Source of the DNA: Paludibacter sp.
GTDB lineage: Bacteria; Bacteroidota; Bacteroidia; Bacteroidales; Paludibacteraceae
NCBI GenBank assembly: GCA_024710005.1
Contig: JANJVQ010000015.1
Span: 32,298-96,297, forward strand
Reading direction: 5' to 3'
Length of the DNA: 64,000 bases
Shown: positions 42,051 to 50,891 of the stretch, in pieces
How the letters are laid out: each line of letters begins with the position of its first letter
Position numbering within the stretch: position 1 is the stretch's first letter
The notes under the pieces: generated by a model
Database searches by the model: none
Told to the model about the DNA's origin: nothing
The model's input: the letters and a program-made list of their open reading frames with translations, nothing else
Made by a program: the position numbers and the translations under genes

Positions 42051-43565
42051 CTATTCTCCTTTTATCCATTTAAATGCTTTTCCCAGCGAAGCAATAATGT
42101 CGCCTGCCATCAGTGATTCTTCGGATTCGCTTTCCAGCGCCAGATCTGCCGCCAATCCATGCAGATAAACTCCCAGTTTTGCAGCATGTTCGGCATTATA
42201 ACCTTGCGCCAATAGCGCGCCCAGCATACCGGTCAGCACATCTCCCGAACCGGCAGTTGCCATGCCCGGATTACCGGTGCTGTTAAAATAAACTTTGCCA
42301 TCGGGCAATACTATTCTGGTAAAAGCACCCTTTAATACGATTATCAACTGGTGTTTGGCTGCCATTTCGCGGGCTTTCATCAGACAATCAAACGAATTCC
42401 CTTTAGAGCCACAGGCAAGCCGTTCAAATTCTTTCGGATGAGGAGTTAAGATACTTCCGGCCGGGATAGCATGTAGCAGATTCTTCTGAGCGGCAATAAT
42501 ATTGAGTGCATCTGCATCGAGCACACAGGGAATCCGCAAAACAGGCAGCAAATCATGCAACATCTTCACAGTTAGACTTTGAATCCCGATTCCGGGTCCA
42601 ATTGCCAAAGCATCATATTTATCAGCATGGTAGAACTGAGAAATACAATCGGGATCACGATCAGCCTCATAAATCACTTCCGGCACTTTAGTCTGCAGTA
42701 TGCAACGGTTACTTTCCGGACCATGCACGGTAAGTAAACCCACACCCGATCTGAGCGCTGCCTTTGCTGCCAGAATACTTGCACCGGCCATGCCCTTGCT
42801 TCCGGCCAGCAGGACTAAATGTCCGTACGAGCCTTTGTGTGTAAATCTTTTTCGTTTTCTAATGATCCTGGCCATATCTTCATGAGTAAGATAATGGTAA
42901 TCAGCCGGCATTTCGTCGATACTGGGTTGATGTAATCCAATATCCAGTTCAACCCACTCTCCTAAAAACCTTTCGTTTTCACAAAAAAAGAAGGCAATTT
43001 TGGGAAACTCAAAAGTAAAGGTGTGTGTTGCCTTTACTGTTGGTTCATGCATCTGGTGACAGCTATCCGCATTCAAGCCCGAAGGTACGTCAATCGCGAC
43101 AACCACATTGCCTGTTTCATTGATAAAATCAACTATTTCGGCAAAGAACCCTGACAGTGGCCGACTCAAACCTGAACCAAAGAGACCGTCTATTATTATG
43201 TCATCCTTTTCAATTACCGGCGCGATAAATTTATTGAAATGCTCCGTCAATATTTCCGGATATTTTTCCAGGAGCCTGTTTTTGTTGATTTCACAATCAT
43301 CTGAAAGCTTTCCTGTAGTATATAAATGCACCTGAACATTATAATGTAGATCTTTCAGTTTTCGGGCCAGAGCCAGCGCATCACCACCATTGTTACCAGG
43401 ACCGGCAAAAACACAAAATTGCATTTCAGCATCAGAATAAAATGTAAATAACGCGTCCAGTAACGCATCTGCTGCACGTTCCATCAGGTCAATCGAAGCA
43501 ATCGGTTCACGCTCGATGGTATATTGATCGAGTTGACGGATTTGGGATGTGGTGAATATTTTCAT
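42051..43565 (-). CDS. nnrDE: Bifunctional NAD(P)HX epimerase/dehydratase
   Basis: A 504-residue repair enzyme for hydrated NADH and NADPH. The N-terminal YjeF_N domain (about 1-215) has CVFAGPGNNGGDALALARKL and VVAIDVPSGLNAD; the C-terminal carbohydrate kinase-like domain (about 225-500) has HKGSYGHLVLLAGSKGMAGA, ALAIGPGIG and TGNPGMATAGSGDVLTGMLGALLAQG (pieces: NPGMATAGSGDVLTG). The dehydratase uses ADP or ATP, the epimerase interconverts the R and S forms. Length and domain order are standard. Confidence 0.95.
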   Translation of the reverse strand: MKIFTTSQIRQLDQYTIEREPIASIDLMERAADALLDALFTFYSDAEMQFCVFAGPGNNGGDALALARKLKDLHYNVQVHLYTTGKLSDDCEINKNRLLEKYPEILTEHFNKFIAPVIEKDDIIIDGLFGSGLSRPLSGFFAEIVDFINETGNVVVAIDVPSGLNADSCHQMHEPTVKATHTFTFEFPKIAFFFCENERFLGEWVELDIGLHQPSIDEMPADYHYLTHEDMARIIRKRKRFTHKGSYGHLVLLAGSKGMAGASILAAKAALRSGVGLLTVHGPESNRCILQTKVPEVIYEADRDPDCISQFYHADKYDALAIGPGIGIQSLTVKMLHDLLPVLRIPCVLDADALNIIAAQKNLLHAIPAGSILTPHPKEFERLACGSKGNSFDCLMKAREMAAKHQLIIVLKGAFTRIVLPDGKVYFNSTGNPGMATAGSGDVLTGMLGALLAQGYNAEHAAKLGVYLHGLAADLALESESEESLMAGDIIASLGKAFKWIKGE

Positions 43566-43616
43566 ATTTTTTATTTTTTAATGTCACCAGACGCCGGACG
43601 CCAGTCTAAGGTCAAC

Positions 43617-43681
43617 AGTCTGATGTCTGATGTCTGGAGACTGGAGACTGGAGACTGGAGTCTGGAGTCTGGAGTCTGGTG
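43617..43681 (+). repeat. Tandem 7-base GGAGACT/GGAGTCT repeats
   Basis: Units CTGGAGA (x3), CTGGAGT (x3), CTGGTGA and weaker TGATGTC units run in tandem upstream of the NAD(P)HX repair gene. The two variants differ at one base each, so the array grew by slippage. They fill most of the gap between the GH13 stop and the nnrDE start. Confidence 0.75.
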
Positions 43682-43683
43682 AC

Positions 43684-46047
43684 TTATATCAATACCTCTG
43701 CGGCATAAGCTGGTAATTCAACAATTAATTTATTCCCTGTCAATTTAAAGTATGAATTGAAAACGGCTTTAAATGCTGTTTTATCAAAATAATATGGTAG
43801 TACTAGCTCTATTTTTTTACTTTTTGCACTGTTATTAATCAGCACAATGGCTTCATCAGCAAAGTATTTCCGGGCATACACCCACGTATCCGGTGTGTTT
43901 TTCAGGTTAATAAAGCTGCCATACATGAACACCGGATTATTGGCTCTCAGGTGTGACAAAGTCGATACTTTATTCCATAAGGTTTTCTCCCGGTTATTCC
44001 ACCCTTCAAAACGCATCATCCGTCTGCTATCCGGATCATTGCCACCTGTCATTCCAATCTCATCTCCGTAATATAAAACGGGTACACCCGGAATCGTGAG
44101 GTTGAAGGTATGAAATAAAGCAAATTTATCGTATGCTGTCGAATCAGTAATCCCGATTTCTCTACTCCATCCCGCTGCCTTTGCATCTTCTCCATATTTT
44201 ATATCGCCGGAAGCATAGCCCATAAACCTTGCCTTGTCGTGATTGCCTGAAATATAACCCATCAGGTTGTGGTGACCGTAAGTCTGCAAACTCGACTGCA
44301 ACACTTCCCATACGCGGGTTAAGTCACCCCCTACCCCGGCAAAAGTCGTATTGGCGATGTCGTACACGTTGAAGTCAAACTGTCCGTCGAGCATACCTGA
44401 AGTCAGGTAACTGGCAATTAACCTTGGACTGCCATAAGTCTCCCCAATCTGATAAGGATTTTTCCCCGGGAAATTCTGTTTGATTTTCAAGGTAAGCATT
44501 CTCCAGAAAGTCTCATCGACATGTTTACAGGCATCGTGACGAAATCCGTCCAGGTTAAATTCCCGCAACCAGTAAATAGCAGAATCAGTCATCATATCTA
44601 CTACTTTTGGATTAGAGAAATCCAACGAAGGCATGAAAGTATCAAACCAGGTTGTCAGTCTTTGTTCATCCCATTTTTCTACATTCATGGTGCCATCCGG
44701 CAAATAAAGATTGGTTGCAAACTCAGGATGTTGCTGATAAAGAGGATGAAGTTCATGCACGTGATTGGCCACATAATCCAGTAAAACATTCATGTTTTTT
44801 TTGTGGGCGTCGCGAACCAGTTTCTTTAACAAATCATTACTACCAAAGCGATAGTCAACCTTTGAAGATGAAACCGGCCAATAGCCATGATAACCAGAGA
44901 ACTTGGTATTCATCGGTGCATAAAAACCGTAAGGTTCTTCGGGATTCTGATTCAGCGGTGATATCCAGAGGGTATTAACTCCCAGCTTACTAAAATAACC
45001 ATCTTCAATTTTTTGAAGTAAACCATCGAGATCGCCACCGTGATAATCTGCTTTCGGATGCACATCCGGTCGGTTCATGGGTTTATCATTATCCGGATTC
45101 CCGTTCTTAAACCTGTCAACCAACATGAAATACATGATTTGCGCATGTTTGTCCTGACGGTTCAGGTATTTTGCATCCTGCAATACTTTTCCGTTTTGCA
45201 AAGGAATGAGCAAATCATTGCTCACACCATAGCCATTTGCAGCCCAAACACGAATAAATGATCTTTGCATCTCATAAGCCTCTACCGGCACATCAAAAGT
45301 GATTTCTTCTTCTCCTTGTCTGATGAAATGATCTGGTAAGCGATAGTTTTGCCAGTACACGAAGACCTTTTCAGCATTGTTAAAAACCTGCACCGTGATT
45401 TTTCTGTTATCCGGATTCTTTGCCAACAATACCGGCAAGAATTCCTGAACCCCTTCAATTTGCAATACGGAGTTATACTTCCCGTATCCATTGTCAACTT
45501 TTACCGGATTATTGTCATCATGGTTTTGTTCGCCATCCAGGTTCATCTGGTATAAATAGGTACCCGGACTTAAATTCAACGTCACCTCATACAAACCTGA
45601 TTCTTTCAACTGCAAATCAGGTGAATTGCCGGGTGTCCAGTCGTTCATCTGCCCGGCAATCTGTACCCTGTTGTACCTTTTCCCCTGCGGATGAAAAGTA
45701 AAAACATAGGCAGTCTTGTCCGATTTACGGCAGGGAACCGAAAACACCACCCCTTTCACCCAAATCTTTAAATCGACAAAATGCTCCATGGCAGGCAAAA
45801 CATCTAATTGTACGATTTGCTTATCATCACTTAACTGAGTTTTTAGAAACTCCGAAGTCGATGTAACCGAGTCGATGGCTCTAATATTCTGGATAAAGTC
45901 CTGCAAATAAAGCTGATTATTGCCAACCTCCAGGGTCATCAGCGAGTTTAATTTTTGATTATCGACAGCAGCCGGGGGAGTATTCAAAGCTGGTTGGCAA
46001 GCCATGAACAAAAACGGAACTATCAGTAATAAATATATTTTATGCAT
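43684..46047 (-). CDS. Outer-membrane GH13 alpha-amylase lipoprotein
   Basis: A 787-residue lipoprotein (MHKIYLLLIVPFLFMAC, Cys17). Residues about 120-210 are a CBM48-like early-set domain (VQIAGQMNDWTPGN, LNLSPGTYLYQMNLDGE), with a second beta domain to about 300. The GH13 barrel follows: DYVANHVHE, the nucleophile in DGFRHDACKHV, the acid/base Glu in IGETYGSPR, and GNHDKARFMG (His-Asp). It cuts alpha-1,4 glucans, probably at the cell surface in the role of SusG, though its N-terminal domains differ from SusG. It is last in the minus-strand arm of the starch locus. Confidence 0.9.
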   Translation of the reverse strand: MHKIYLLLIVPFLFMACQPALNTPPAAVDNQKLNSLMTLEVGNNQLYLQDFIQNIRAIDSVTSTSEFLKTQLSDDKQIVQLDVLPAMEHFVDLKIWVKGVVFSVPCRKSDKTAYVFTFHPQGKRYNRVQIAGQMNDWTPGNSPDLQLKESGLYEVTLNLSPGTYLYQMNLDGEQNHDDNNPVKVDNGYGKYNSVLQIEGVQEFLPVLLAKNPDNRKITVQVFNNAEKVFVYWQNYRLPDHFIRQGEEEITFDVPVEAYEMQRSFIRVWAANGYGVSNDLLIPLQNGKVLQDAKYLNRQDKHAQIMYFMLVDRFKNGNPDNDKPMNRPDVHPKADYHGGDLDGLLQKIEDGYFSKLGVNTLWISPLNQNPEEPYGFYAPMNTKFSGYHGYWPVSSSKVDYRFGSNDLLKKLVRDAHKKNMNVLLDYVANHVHELHPLYQQHPEFATNLYLPDGTMNVEKWDEQRLTTWFDTFMPSLDFSNPKVVDMMTDSAIYWLREFNLDGFRHDACKHVDETFWRMLTLKIKQNFPGKNPYQIGETYGSPRLIASYLTSGMLDGQFDFNVYDIANTTFAGVGGDLTRVWEVLQSSLQTYGHHNLMGYISGNHDKARFMGYASGDIKYGEDAKAAGWSREIGITDSTAYDKFALFHTFNLTIPGVPVLYYGDEIGMTGGNDPDSRRMMRFEGWNNREKTLWNKVSTLSHLRANNPVFMYGSFINLKNTPDTWVYARKYFADEAIVLINNSAKSKKIELVLPYYFDKTAFKAVFNSYFKLTGNKLIVELPAYAAEVLI

Positions 46048-46090
46048 GATTCAAAGAATTTACAATTTGACTATTTACAATTTACACGAT

Positions 46091-47929
46091 TTACAATTCC
46101 AGTATAAGTACCGTTTTAGCAGGAATGCTGAGATATTCTTTCAGACTTATATCTTTGTTTGCTACGATATCTCTTGCTGAGATTTTACCTGCTAACATTT
46201 CACTGTACCTTTCCAAACTCACGACACTTTCTTTTTCATTGTTATTGGCGACTACCATAACAGATTTATCATCAAGATACCGGAAATACACATAAACTCC
46301 GTTCTCAGGTATAAAATGCTTCATTTTACCCTGATGCAACACCGGATTGTTTTTCCGATAATGCAACAAAGTCTTCAGGTAATTGAAAATATCATTTTCT
46401 TCAGCAGTACGCCCTTCAACAGAGAAAGCATCCCGTTCATCCTCTTTCCATCCTCCGGGAAAATTGAAGCGATGACCTTCATAATTGCCGGAAATACCAT
46501 CAAGCATGATCTCCGTGCCGTAATATATCTGTGGGTATCCCCTCGTGGTAAGCAGCATAGCCAGCGCCATCTTGTACTTCCGCACATCCCTCTCAACAGC
46601 CAATGAATATCTATCGACATCATGATTATCCAAAAAATTCATCAGCAAATTGGGATTCGGATAAGCAAAATCCAGCGCGTAGTGCATGTATAATCGTGCC
46701 ATACCACTATTCCAACCTTCTTCCTCATTGAATGCTTGTCTGAACACCACCCCCAGCGGAAAGTCCATCACACTTTGCATTTGCGAGTCGAACCCATCCT
46801 TGTTGTTGTTACCCGACTGATAATAGGCAATTTCCTGAGCTGTATTCATCCAACACTCTCCCACGATGTTCATTTTCGGATATTCCTTTCTTATTTCCCG
46901 GATAAACCGGGCAGCAGTCCGGATATCATTATAAGGATAAGTATCAATACGCAAACCAGCCACATTTCCATATTCAATCCAGAAAACATAGACCTGACGC
47001 AGATAATCGAACAAAAATTTATTTTGCAGGTTGAAGTCCGGCATATTCGGGGCAAACCAACCATGTGTCAGCCGGTGCAAATCCGATTCAGCTGCATGTG
47101 GATCAGTCCATGCCATCATGCGATAGTTCGAAGAAGTAAATGTATCCCACCTGTTGAACCAGTCCTTTGCCGGCAAATCCTTCAACCACCAGTGCGCCGA
47201 ACTGCAATGATTCGGCACAACATCCAAAATCATTTTTATGCCATGATTTTTAGCTTCTGTTGAAAGTCGCCGATAATCCTCATTCGTACCCAGTCGCGGA
47301 TCAACCTTATAATAATCAGAACATCCATAATGATGATAAGAATACTGCACATCGTTGTTATCAAAGACAGGCGTAGTCCAAATGGTTGTAATACCCAAAT
47401 CAGCCAGATAAGGAATTTTTGAAATGATACCCTCCAGATCACCTCCGTGCCGTTTTCCCGGATCCATTCTGTTCACTCCCTGATGATAACCCGGAACGGA
47501 ATCATTATCCGGATTTCCGTTCACAAACCGGTCGGGCATAATCAGGTATACCGCATCAGCAGCGGTAAAGGTTTCCCGATAGGCAGAGTTAGGTTCGCGG
47601 TGCTTTAGTTCATACTTATAATATTGTATATCATCGCCTTGTTTAATTTTCAACTGCATTTCACCGGGTTTCGTTCGTTTACCAATCTGAAGGTATACAA
47701 ACTGGTAATTCGGATTGTCTGTCAACTCCGTGCGCAATAGTTTCACTCCGGGATATTTAACAGACACCTTTGCAGTTGATATCTCTTTACCATAGAGCAT
47801 CAGTTGCAGTTCCTGCTGCTGCATGCCGGTCCACCAGAATAGCGGTTCTACCCTTTGCAACATATCATTCCCATAGATATGAACAGACAGGAAGACAATG
47901 AAAAATAATGAAAGATATTTTTTTATCAT
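46091..47929 (-). CDS. susA: Periplasmic GH13 neopullulanase/cyclomaltodextrinase-like
   Basis: A 612-residue enzyme from ATG 47929 with a signal peptide (MIKKYLSLFFIVFLSVHIYG). An N-terminal cyclomaltodextrinase-type domain (RVEPLFWWTGMQQQELQLMLYG) precedes the GH13 barrel: LDVVPNHCSS, the nucleophile in GLRIDTYPYND, the acid/base Glu in IVGECWMNT and FLDNHDVDRY. The layout is that of SusA of Bacteroides, a periplasmic enzyme that cuts imported maltooligosaccharides and pullulan. It lies 43 bases before the GH13 lipoprotein and 125 bases after the MFS gene. Confidence 0.9.
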   Translation of the reverse strand: MIKKYLSLFFIVFLSVHIYGNDMLQRVEPLFWWTGMQQQELQLMLYGKEISTAKVSVKYPGVKLLRTELTDNPNYQFVYLQIGKRTKPGEMQLKIKQGDDIQYYKYELKHREPNSAYRETFTAADAVYLIMPDRFVNGNPDNDSVPGYHQGVNRMDPGKRHGGDLEGIISKIPYLADLGITTIWTTPVFDNNDVQYSYHHYGCSDYYKVDPRLGTNEDYRRLSTEAKNHGIKMILDVVPNHCSSAHWWLKDLPAKDWFNRWDTFTSSNYRMMAWTDPHAAESDLHRLTHGWFAPNMPDFNLQNKFLFDYLRQVYVFWIEYGNVAGLRIDTYPYNDIRTAARFIREIRKEYPKMNIVGECWMNTAQEIAYYQSGNNNKDGFDSQMQSVMDFPLGVVFRQAFNEEEGWNSGMARLYMHYALDFAYPNPNLLMNFLDNHDVDRYSLAVERDVRKYKMALAMLLTTRGYPQIYYGTEIMLDGISGNYEGHRFNFPGGWKEDERDAFSVEGRTAEENDIFNYLKTLLHYRKNNPVLHQGKMKHFIPENGVYVYFRYLDDKSVMVVANNNEKESVVSLERYSEMLAGKISARDIVANKDISLKEYLSIPAKTVLILEL

Positions 47930-47983
47930 AAATTTATTATTGGTTAATTTATTGACTACAAAAGAGCCAATCACTATTAACTA

Positions 47984-48075
47984 TTAACCTGCCCTTACAG
48001 GGCGCTCAGGGGGTGTGCGTTACCATTACCCAAGGCGTTGCCATTGGGCTGAATTAACCTGCCCCTTCGGGGCGG
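47984..48075 (+). repeat. Dispersed TTAACCTGCCC...GGGC repeat pair
   Basis: Two similar hairpin units, TTAACCTGCCCTTACAGGGC (47984-48003) and TTAACCTGCCCCTTCGGGGC (48054-48073), flank a GC-rich stretch with CCATTACCCAAGGCGTTGCC, which itself resembles a hairpin. The type is common between genes in Bacteroidales. The stop codon of the MFS gene lies inside the second unit. Confidence 0.75.
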
Positions 48076-49427
48076 AATTCATTCTTCGCTTTCCGTTCTC
48101 CGCTTTCCGCTTTATCCTGCACAAACAGCACACTAAAAGCGGCAATCAGCAAGAACACACCCGACATAATCAATGCATAAATGGCATGTGAGTCGAACAC
48201 CCTTTTGACAATCGGGCCGCCGAATACCCCGTTGATGATTTGTGGAACGGTAATGAAGATATTGAAGATACCCATGTATACCCCCATTTTATGCGCAGGC
48301 AAAGCCGGTGCAAGAATAGCATACGGCATGGCAAGGATACTTCCCCAGGCAATGCCCACCCCAACCATAGAAAACACCAACATTCCCGGACTCGAAATAA
48401 AATATATCGAAATCAGACCTGCACTACCGGCAGCCAGCGAAAGACTGTGTGTCCATTTCCGGCCAATCTTATGGGCAATGGCCGGTAAAAACAAGGCATA
48501 AATCATGGCTATCCCATTATAAACGCCAAATATCACCCCTACCCAGTTGCCGGCGTTTTGGTAGGCAAGCGATTGTGTATCATTTACCGCCACACCATAA
48601 ATATGTTGGGCAATGGCAGGGGTCGAAAAGACCCACATACCGAAAAGCGCTATCCAGGAGAAAAACTGCACGATGCTGAGTTGGCGCATGGTCTTAGGCA
48701 TCCTGATGATATCCCTGAAAATATCGGAGAATTTTGCTTTCGATTCTACATGCTCAATTTCCTCTTTATTATATTTTGCCAGTTCTTCCGGAGAATACTC
48801 TTTCGTAGTGACCACCGTCCATATAATTGATATCAGCAGAACAACCGCACCTATATAAAAAGAAAAAATCACATTATCCGGAATACCCCCATCAGCGGAA
48901 ATCTTAGAAATTCCCAACCATTCAGCCAGGATATAAGGCAACCAGGACCCCACGACAGCACCCACCCCAATCAGGAAAGTCTGTACCGAAAACCCCAGTG
49001 TAGTCTGATCGGCAGGTAACATATCACCCACCAACGCCCTGAAAGGCTCCATCGCTATATTGATAGACGCATCCATCATCATCAGAAAGCCAGCGCCAAT
49101 AAACATGGGGGGCAGGTAATGCGCGAAAACACCGGCATTGGGCATCAATATCAGGGCAATGGAAGCAAGAATGGCACCTGCAAGAAAGAATGGTCTTCTA
49201 CGTCCCAGCTTCGTCCAGGTTTTATCTGAATAATGACCGATGATTGGTTGAATGATTAATCCCGTAAGCGGTGCAGCCAGCCAAAACCAGGAAAGATGCT
49301 CCATGTCGGCGCCAAAAGTCTGCAAGATACGACTGGCATTTGAGTTCTGCAGGGCAAAACCGAACTGGATGCCAAGGAATCCCATCGACATGGAAAGAAT
49401 TTGAAAAAATGACAATTTGGGTTTCAT
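48054..49427 (-). CDS. MFS sugar transporter (SLC45/maltose-type)
   Basis: A 457-residue inner-membrane transporter with twelve hydrophobic segments. The early motif GIQFGFALQNSNASRILQTFGA and WFWLAAPLTGLIIQPIIGHYSDKTWTKLGRRRPFF (pieces: WLAAPLTGLIIQP, GHYSDKTWTKLGRRRPF) are typical of the glycoside-proton symporter group linked with starch loci in Bacteroidota. It probably brings maltose or glucose from the periplasm. The last 20 residues (KAESGERKAKNEFRPEGAG) are not family sequence and are encoded by two dispersed repeats. It lies between the LacI gene and the GH13 genes. Confidence 0.9.
   Translation of the reverse strand: MKPKLSFFQILSMSMGFLGIQFGFALQNSNASRILQTFGADMEHLSWFWLAAPLTGLIIQPIIGHYSDKTWTKLGRRRPFFLAGAILASIALILMPNAGVFAHYLPPMFIGAGFLMMMDASINIAMEPFRALVGDMLPADQTTLGFSVQTFLIGVGAVVGSWLPYILAEWLGISKISADGGIPDNVIFSFYIGAVVLLISIIWTVVTTKEYSPEELAKYNKEEIEHVESKAKFSDIFRDIIRMPKTMRQLSIVQFFSWIALFGMWVFSTPAIAQHIYGVAVNDTQSLAYQNAGNWVGVIFGVYNGIAMIYALFLPAIAHKIGRKWTHSLSLAAGSAGLISIYFISSPGMLVFSMVGVGIAWGSILAMPYAILAPALPAHKMGVYMGIFNIFITVPQIINGVFGGPIVKRVFDSHAIYALIMSGVFLLIAAFSVLFVQDKAESGERKAKNEFRPEGAG
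48086..48113 (-). repeat. Dispersed GCGGAAAACG-type repeat, copy 3 (inside MFS 3' end)
   Basis: Minus strand AAAGCGGAAAGCGGAGAACG-GAAAGCGA; closely related to the truA tail repeat at 3999-4032. It encodes KAESGERK. Confidence 0.6.
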
Positions 49428-49459
49428 ATATTAATTTTATTGTCCGTGATGTGCAATCC

Positions 49460-49547
49460 GTCATTGCGAGGAGCGTAGCGACGTGGCAATCTCCCATACA
49501 ATTGCAATCCGTCATTGCGAGTCGGCTTTGTCGACGAAGCAACCCCC
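49460..49547 (+). repeat. Two dispersed GTCATTGCGAG repeats
   Basis: Copy one (49460-49495) reads GTCATTGCGAGGAGCGTAGC then GACGTGGCAATCTCCC; copy two (49511-49547) starts GTCATTGCGAGTCGGCTTTG and ends GACGAAGCAACCCC. Both start after GCAATCC. They lie in the 145-base gap between the LacI and MFS genes and are related to the copy at 24324-24360. Each can form an imperfect hairpin and may damp transcription from the LacI gene into the MFS gene. Confidence 0.8.
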
Positions 49548-49572
49548 TCAAACTCGCATTTGGCTATTTATG

Positions 49573-50604
49573 TTATTCGTTATTCACTATTCGTTGTTTC
49601 GTTGTTCCCCGCAACACCAAATTCGTTTTGATGATTTTATTGGTAAACTGTCCCTGTGTTTCTCCTTTAATTTTGGATATCAACAACTTGGCTGCGTTCT
49701 TTCCCATTTCGAAACCATGTTGCTCCACCGTACTCAACATCGGGTCGGATGCCAGTGCAAACCTGCCATTTGAAAAACCAAATATTGAAACATCATCCGG
49801 CACTTTGAGTCCGGCTTGTTTCACCGCGTATAAAATCCCTACCGCACTCTCATCGTTGATGGCAAAAAAAGCATCCGGTCTATCTTCCATTTGCAGAAAC
49901 TCAGGAGTCACCACGATGGCATCTTCCCTGGTGTCGCAAATTCGAATCAAGCTTTCGTCAACAGGTATTTTATATTTCCTGAGAGCATCTAAATAACCGT
50001 TCTTTCTGTTTTTAGAAATCTCAAGATGAGGCGGTGAACTGAAGAAAGCAATCCGGCGGCAACCCGTTTGAATCAGGTATTCAGTCACAGAAAACGCCCC
50101 ATTATAATCATCCACCACCACTTTGTCCGTTAAGATGCCAATGCATATCCGGTCAAAAAACACGAGTGGAATATCACTGTCGACAATTTCCTGAAAATGA
50201 TCGTAGTTAGTTGTATTTTTAGAGAGACTGGCCAGCACCCCCGACACACGACTTGAAATAAGCGCTTCGGTATTTCGCACCTCCTTTTCATATTTCTCTC
50301 CCGACTGACAAACAATTACATTATACCCTTCCTCATCCGAAACCTCCTCGATACCTGATAAAACAGACGAAAAGAAATGATGGATAATTTCGGGAATGAT
50401 AACCCCGATGGTTTTGTTTTTGTTTGTCCGCAAGCTCAGTGCCAGTCCGTTCGGCTTGTAATGATGCGCTTTCGCATATGCCTGCACCCGTTCACGGGTG
50501 GCCACACTGATGTCGGGATGATTTTGCAACGCACGGGAAACCGTTGAAGGAGAAATATTTAACTCCCGGGCGATATCTTTGATGGTGATGGGTGGTTTTT
50601 TCAT
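49573..50604 (-). CDS. LacI-family repressor of the starch locus
   Basis: A 343-residue regulator from ATG 50604. The N-terminal helix-turn-helix reads TIKDIARELNISPSTVSRAL, with the hinge helix NGLALSLRTNKNKTIGVII. A periplasmic-binding-protein-like effector domain follows (about 60-340), with VFFDRICIGI and AFFAINDESAVGIL. It probably binds a maltooligosaccharide or a glucose derivative. The operator GCAAACGTTTGC lies 68 bases upstream. A SusR-type regulator is absent. The longer frame adds 15 residues before the helix-turn-helix and is not used. Confidence 0.92.
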   Translation of the reverse strand: MKKPPITIKDIARELNISPSTVSRALQNHPDISVATRERVQAYAKAHHYKPNGLALSLRTNKNKTIGVIIPEIIHHFFSSVLSGIEEVSDEEGYNVIVCQSGEKYEKEVRNTEALISSRVSGVLASLSKNTTNYDHFQEIVDSDIPLVFFDRICIGILTDKVVVDDYNGAFSVTEYLIQTGCRRIAFFSSPPHLEISKNRKNGYLDALRKYKIPVDESLIRICDTREDAIVVTPEFLQMEDRPDAFFAINDESAVGILYAVKQAGLKVPDDVSIFGFSNGRFALASDPMLSTVEQHGFEMGKNAAKLLISKIKGETQGQFTNKIIKTNLVLRGTTKQRIVNNE

Positions 50605-50646
50605 AACACAAAGATATAGATTGATGAATATCAGCAAAGTGAAAGC

Positions 50647-50676
50647 CAAAGATATAAATTTATTTTAAAATGCAAA
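50647..50676 (-). promoter_or_regulatory. Promoter of the LacI gene
   Basis: Minus strand: TTTG (50676-50673), 18 bases, TATCTTTG (50654-50647). The -33 element lies inside the GCAAACGTTTGC palindrome, so the repressor would block its own promoter. A second TATCTTTG at 50616-50609 is too close to the start codon. Confidence 0.65.
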
Positions 50677-50683
50677 CGTTTGC
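50672..50683. promoter_or_regulatory. LacI-family operator GCAAACGTTTGC
   Basis: A perfect 12-base palindrome with the central CG typical of LacI/PurR/CcpA operators. It overlaps the -33 box of the LacI gene and ends 33 bases upstream of the -33 box of susC. It is the only such site I see between the two arms of the starch locus. Confidence 0.8.
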
Positions 50684-50716
50684 GACCGTTTTTAACTCAA
50701 ATCCCCGAAAGTGAGA

Positions 50717-50746
50717 TTGCTTATTTACTCCAATCCTCTATTTTTG
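50717..50746 (+). promoter_or_regulatory. Promoter of susC
   Basis: TTG (50717-50719), 19 bases, TATTTTTG (50739-50746). Predicted transcription start is near 50751, giving a leader of about 140 bases. Confidence 0.7.
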
Positions 50747-50891
50747 TCCGCATAATCATGAAAGAAATATAAACTTTTTAGGCAGACGAATTGTTAAACA
50801 AACAAATTAGCATAGTTTACTGAGTTAAGATTTCTTTTTTGATGCTCGATATTTCACAAAGTTAAATTTATAAACTTTAAAAAACTATTGC

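Noticed and set aside
46736..47263. 175-residue open frame on the plus strand
   Set aside because: Antisense to the GH13 enzyme, whose catalytic motifs are intact in the other strand.
49271..49996. 241-residue open frame on the plus strand
   Set aside because: It runs antisense through the MFS and LacI genes and the dispersed repeats between them; no domain or plausible start.
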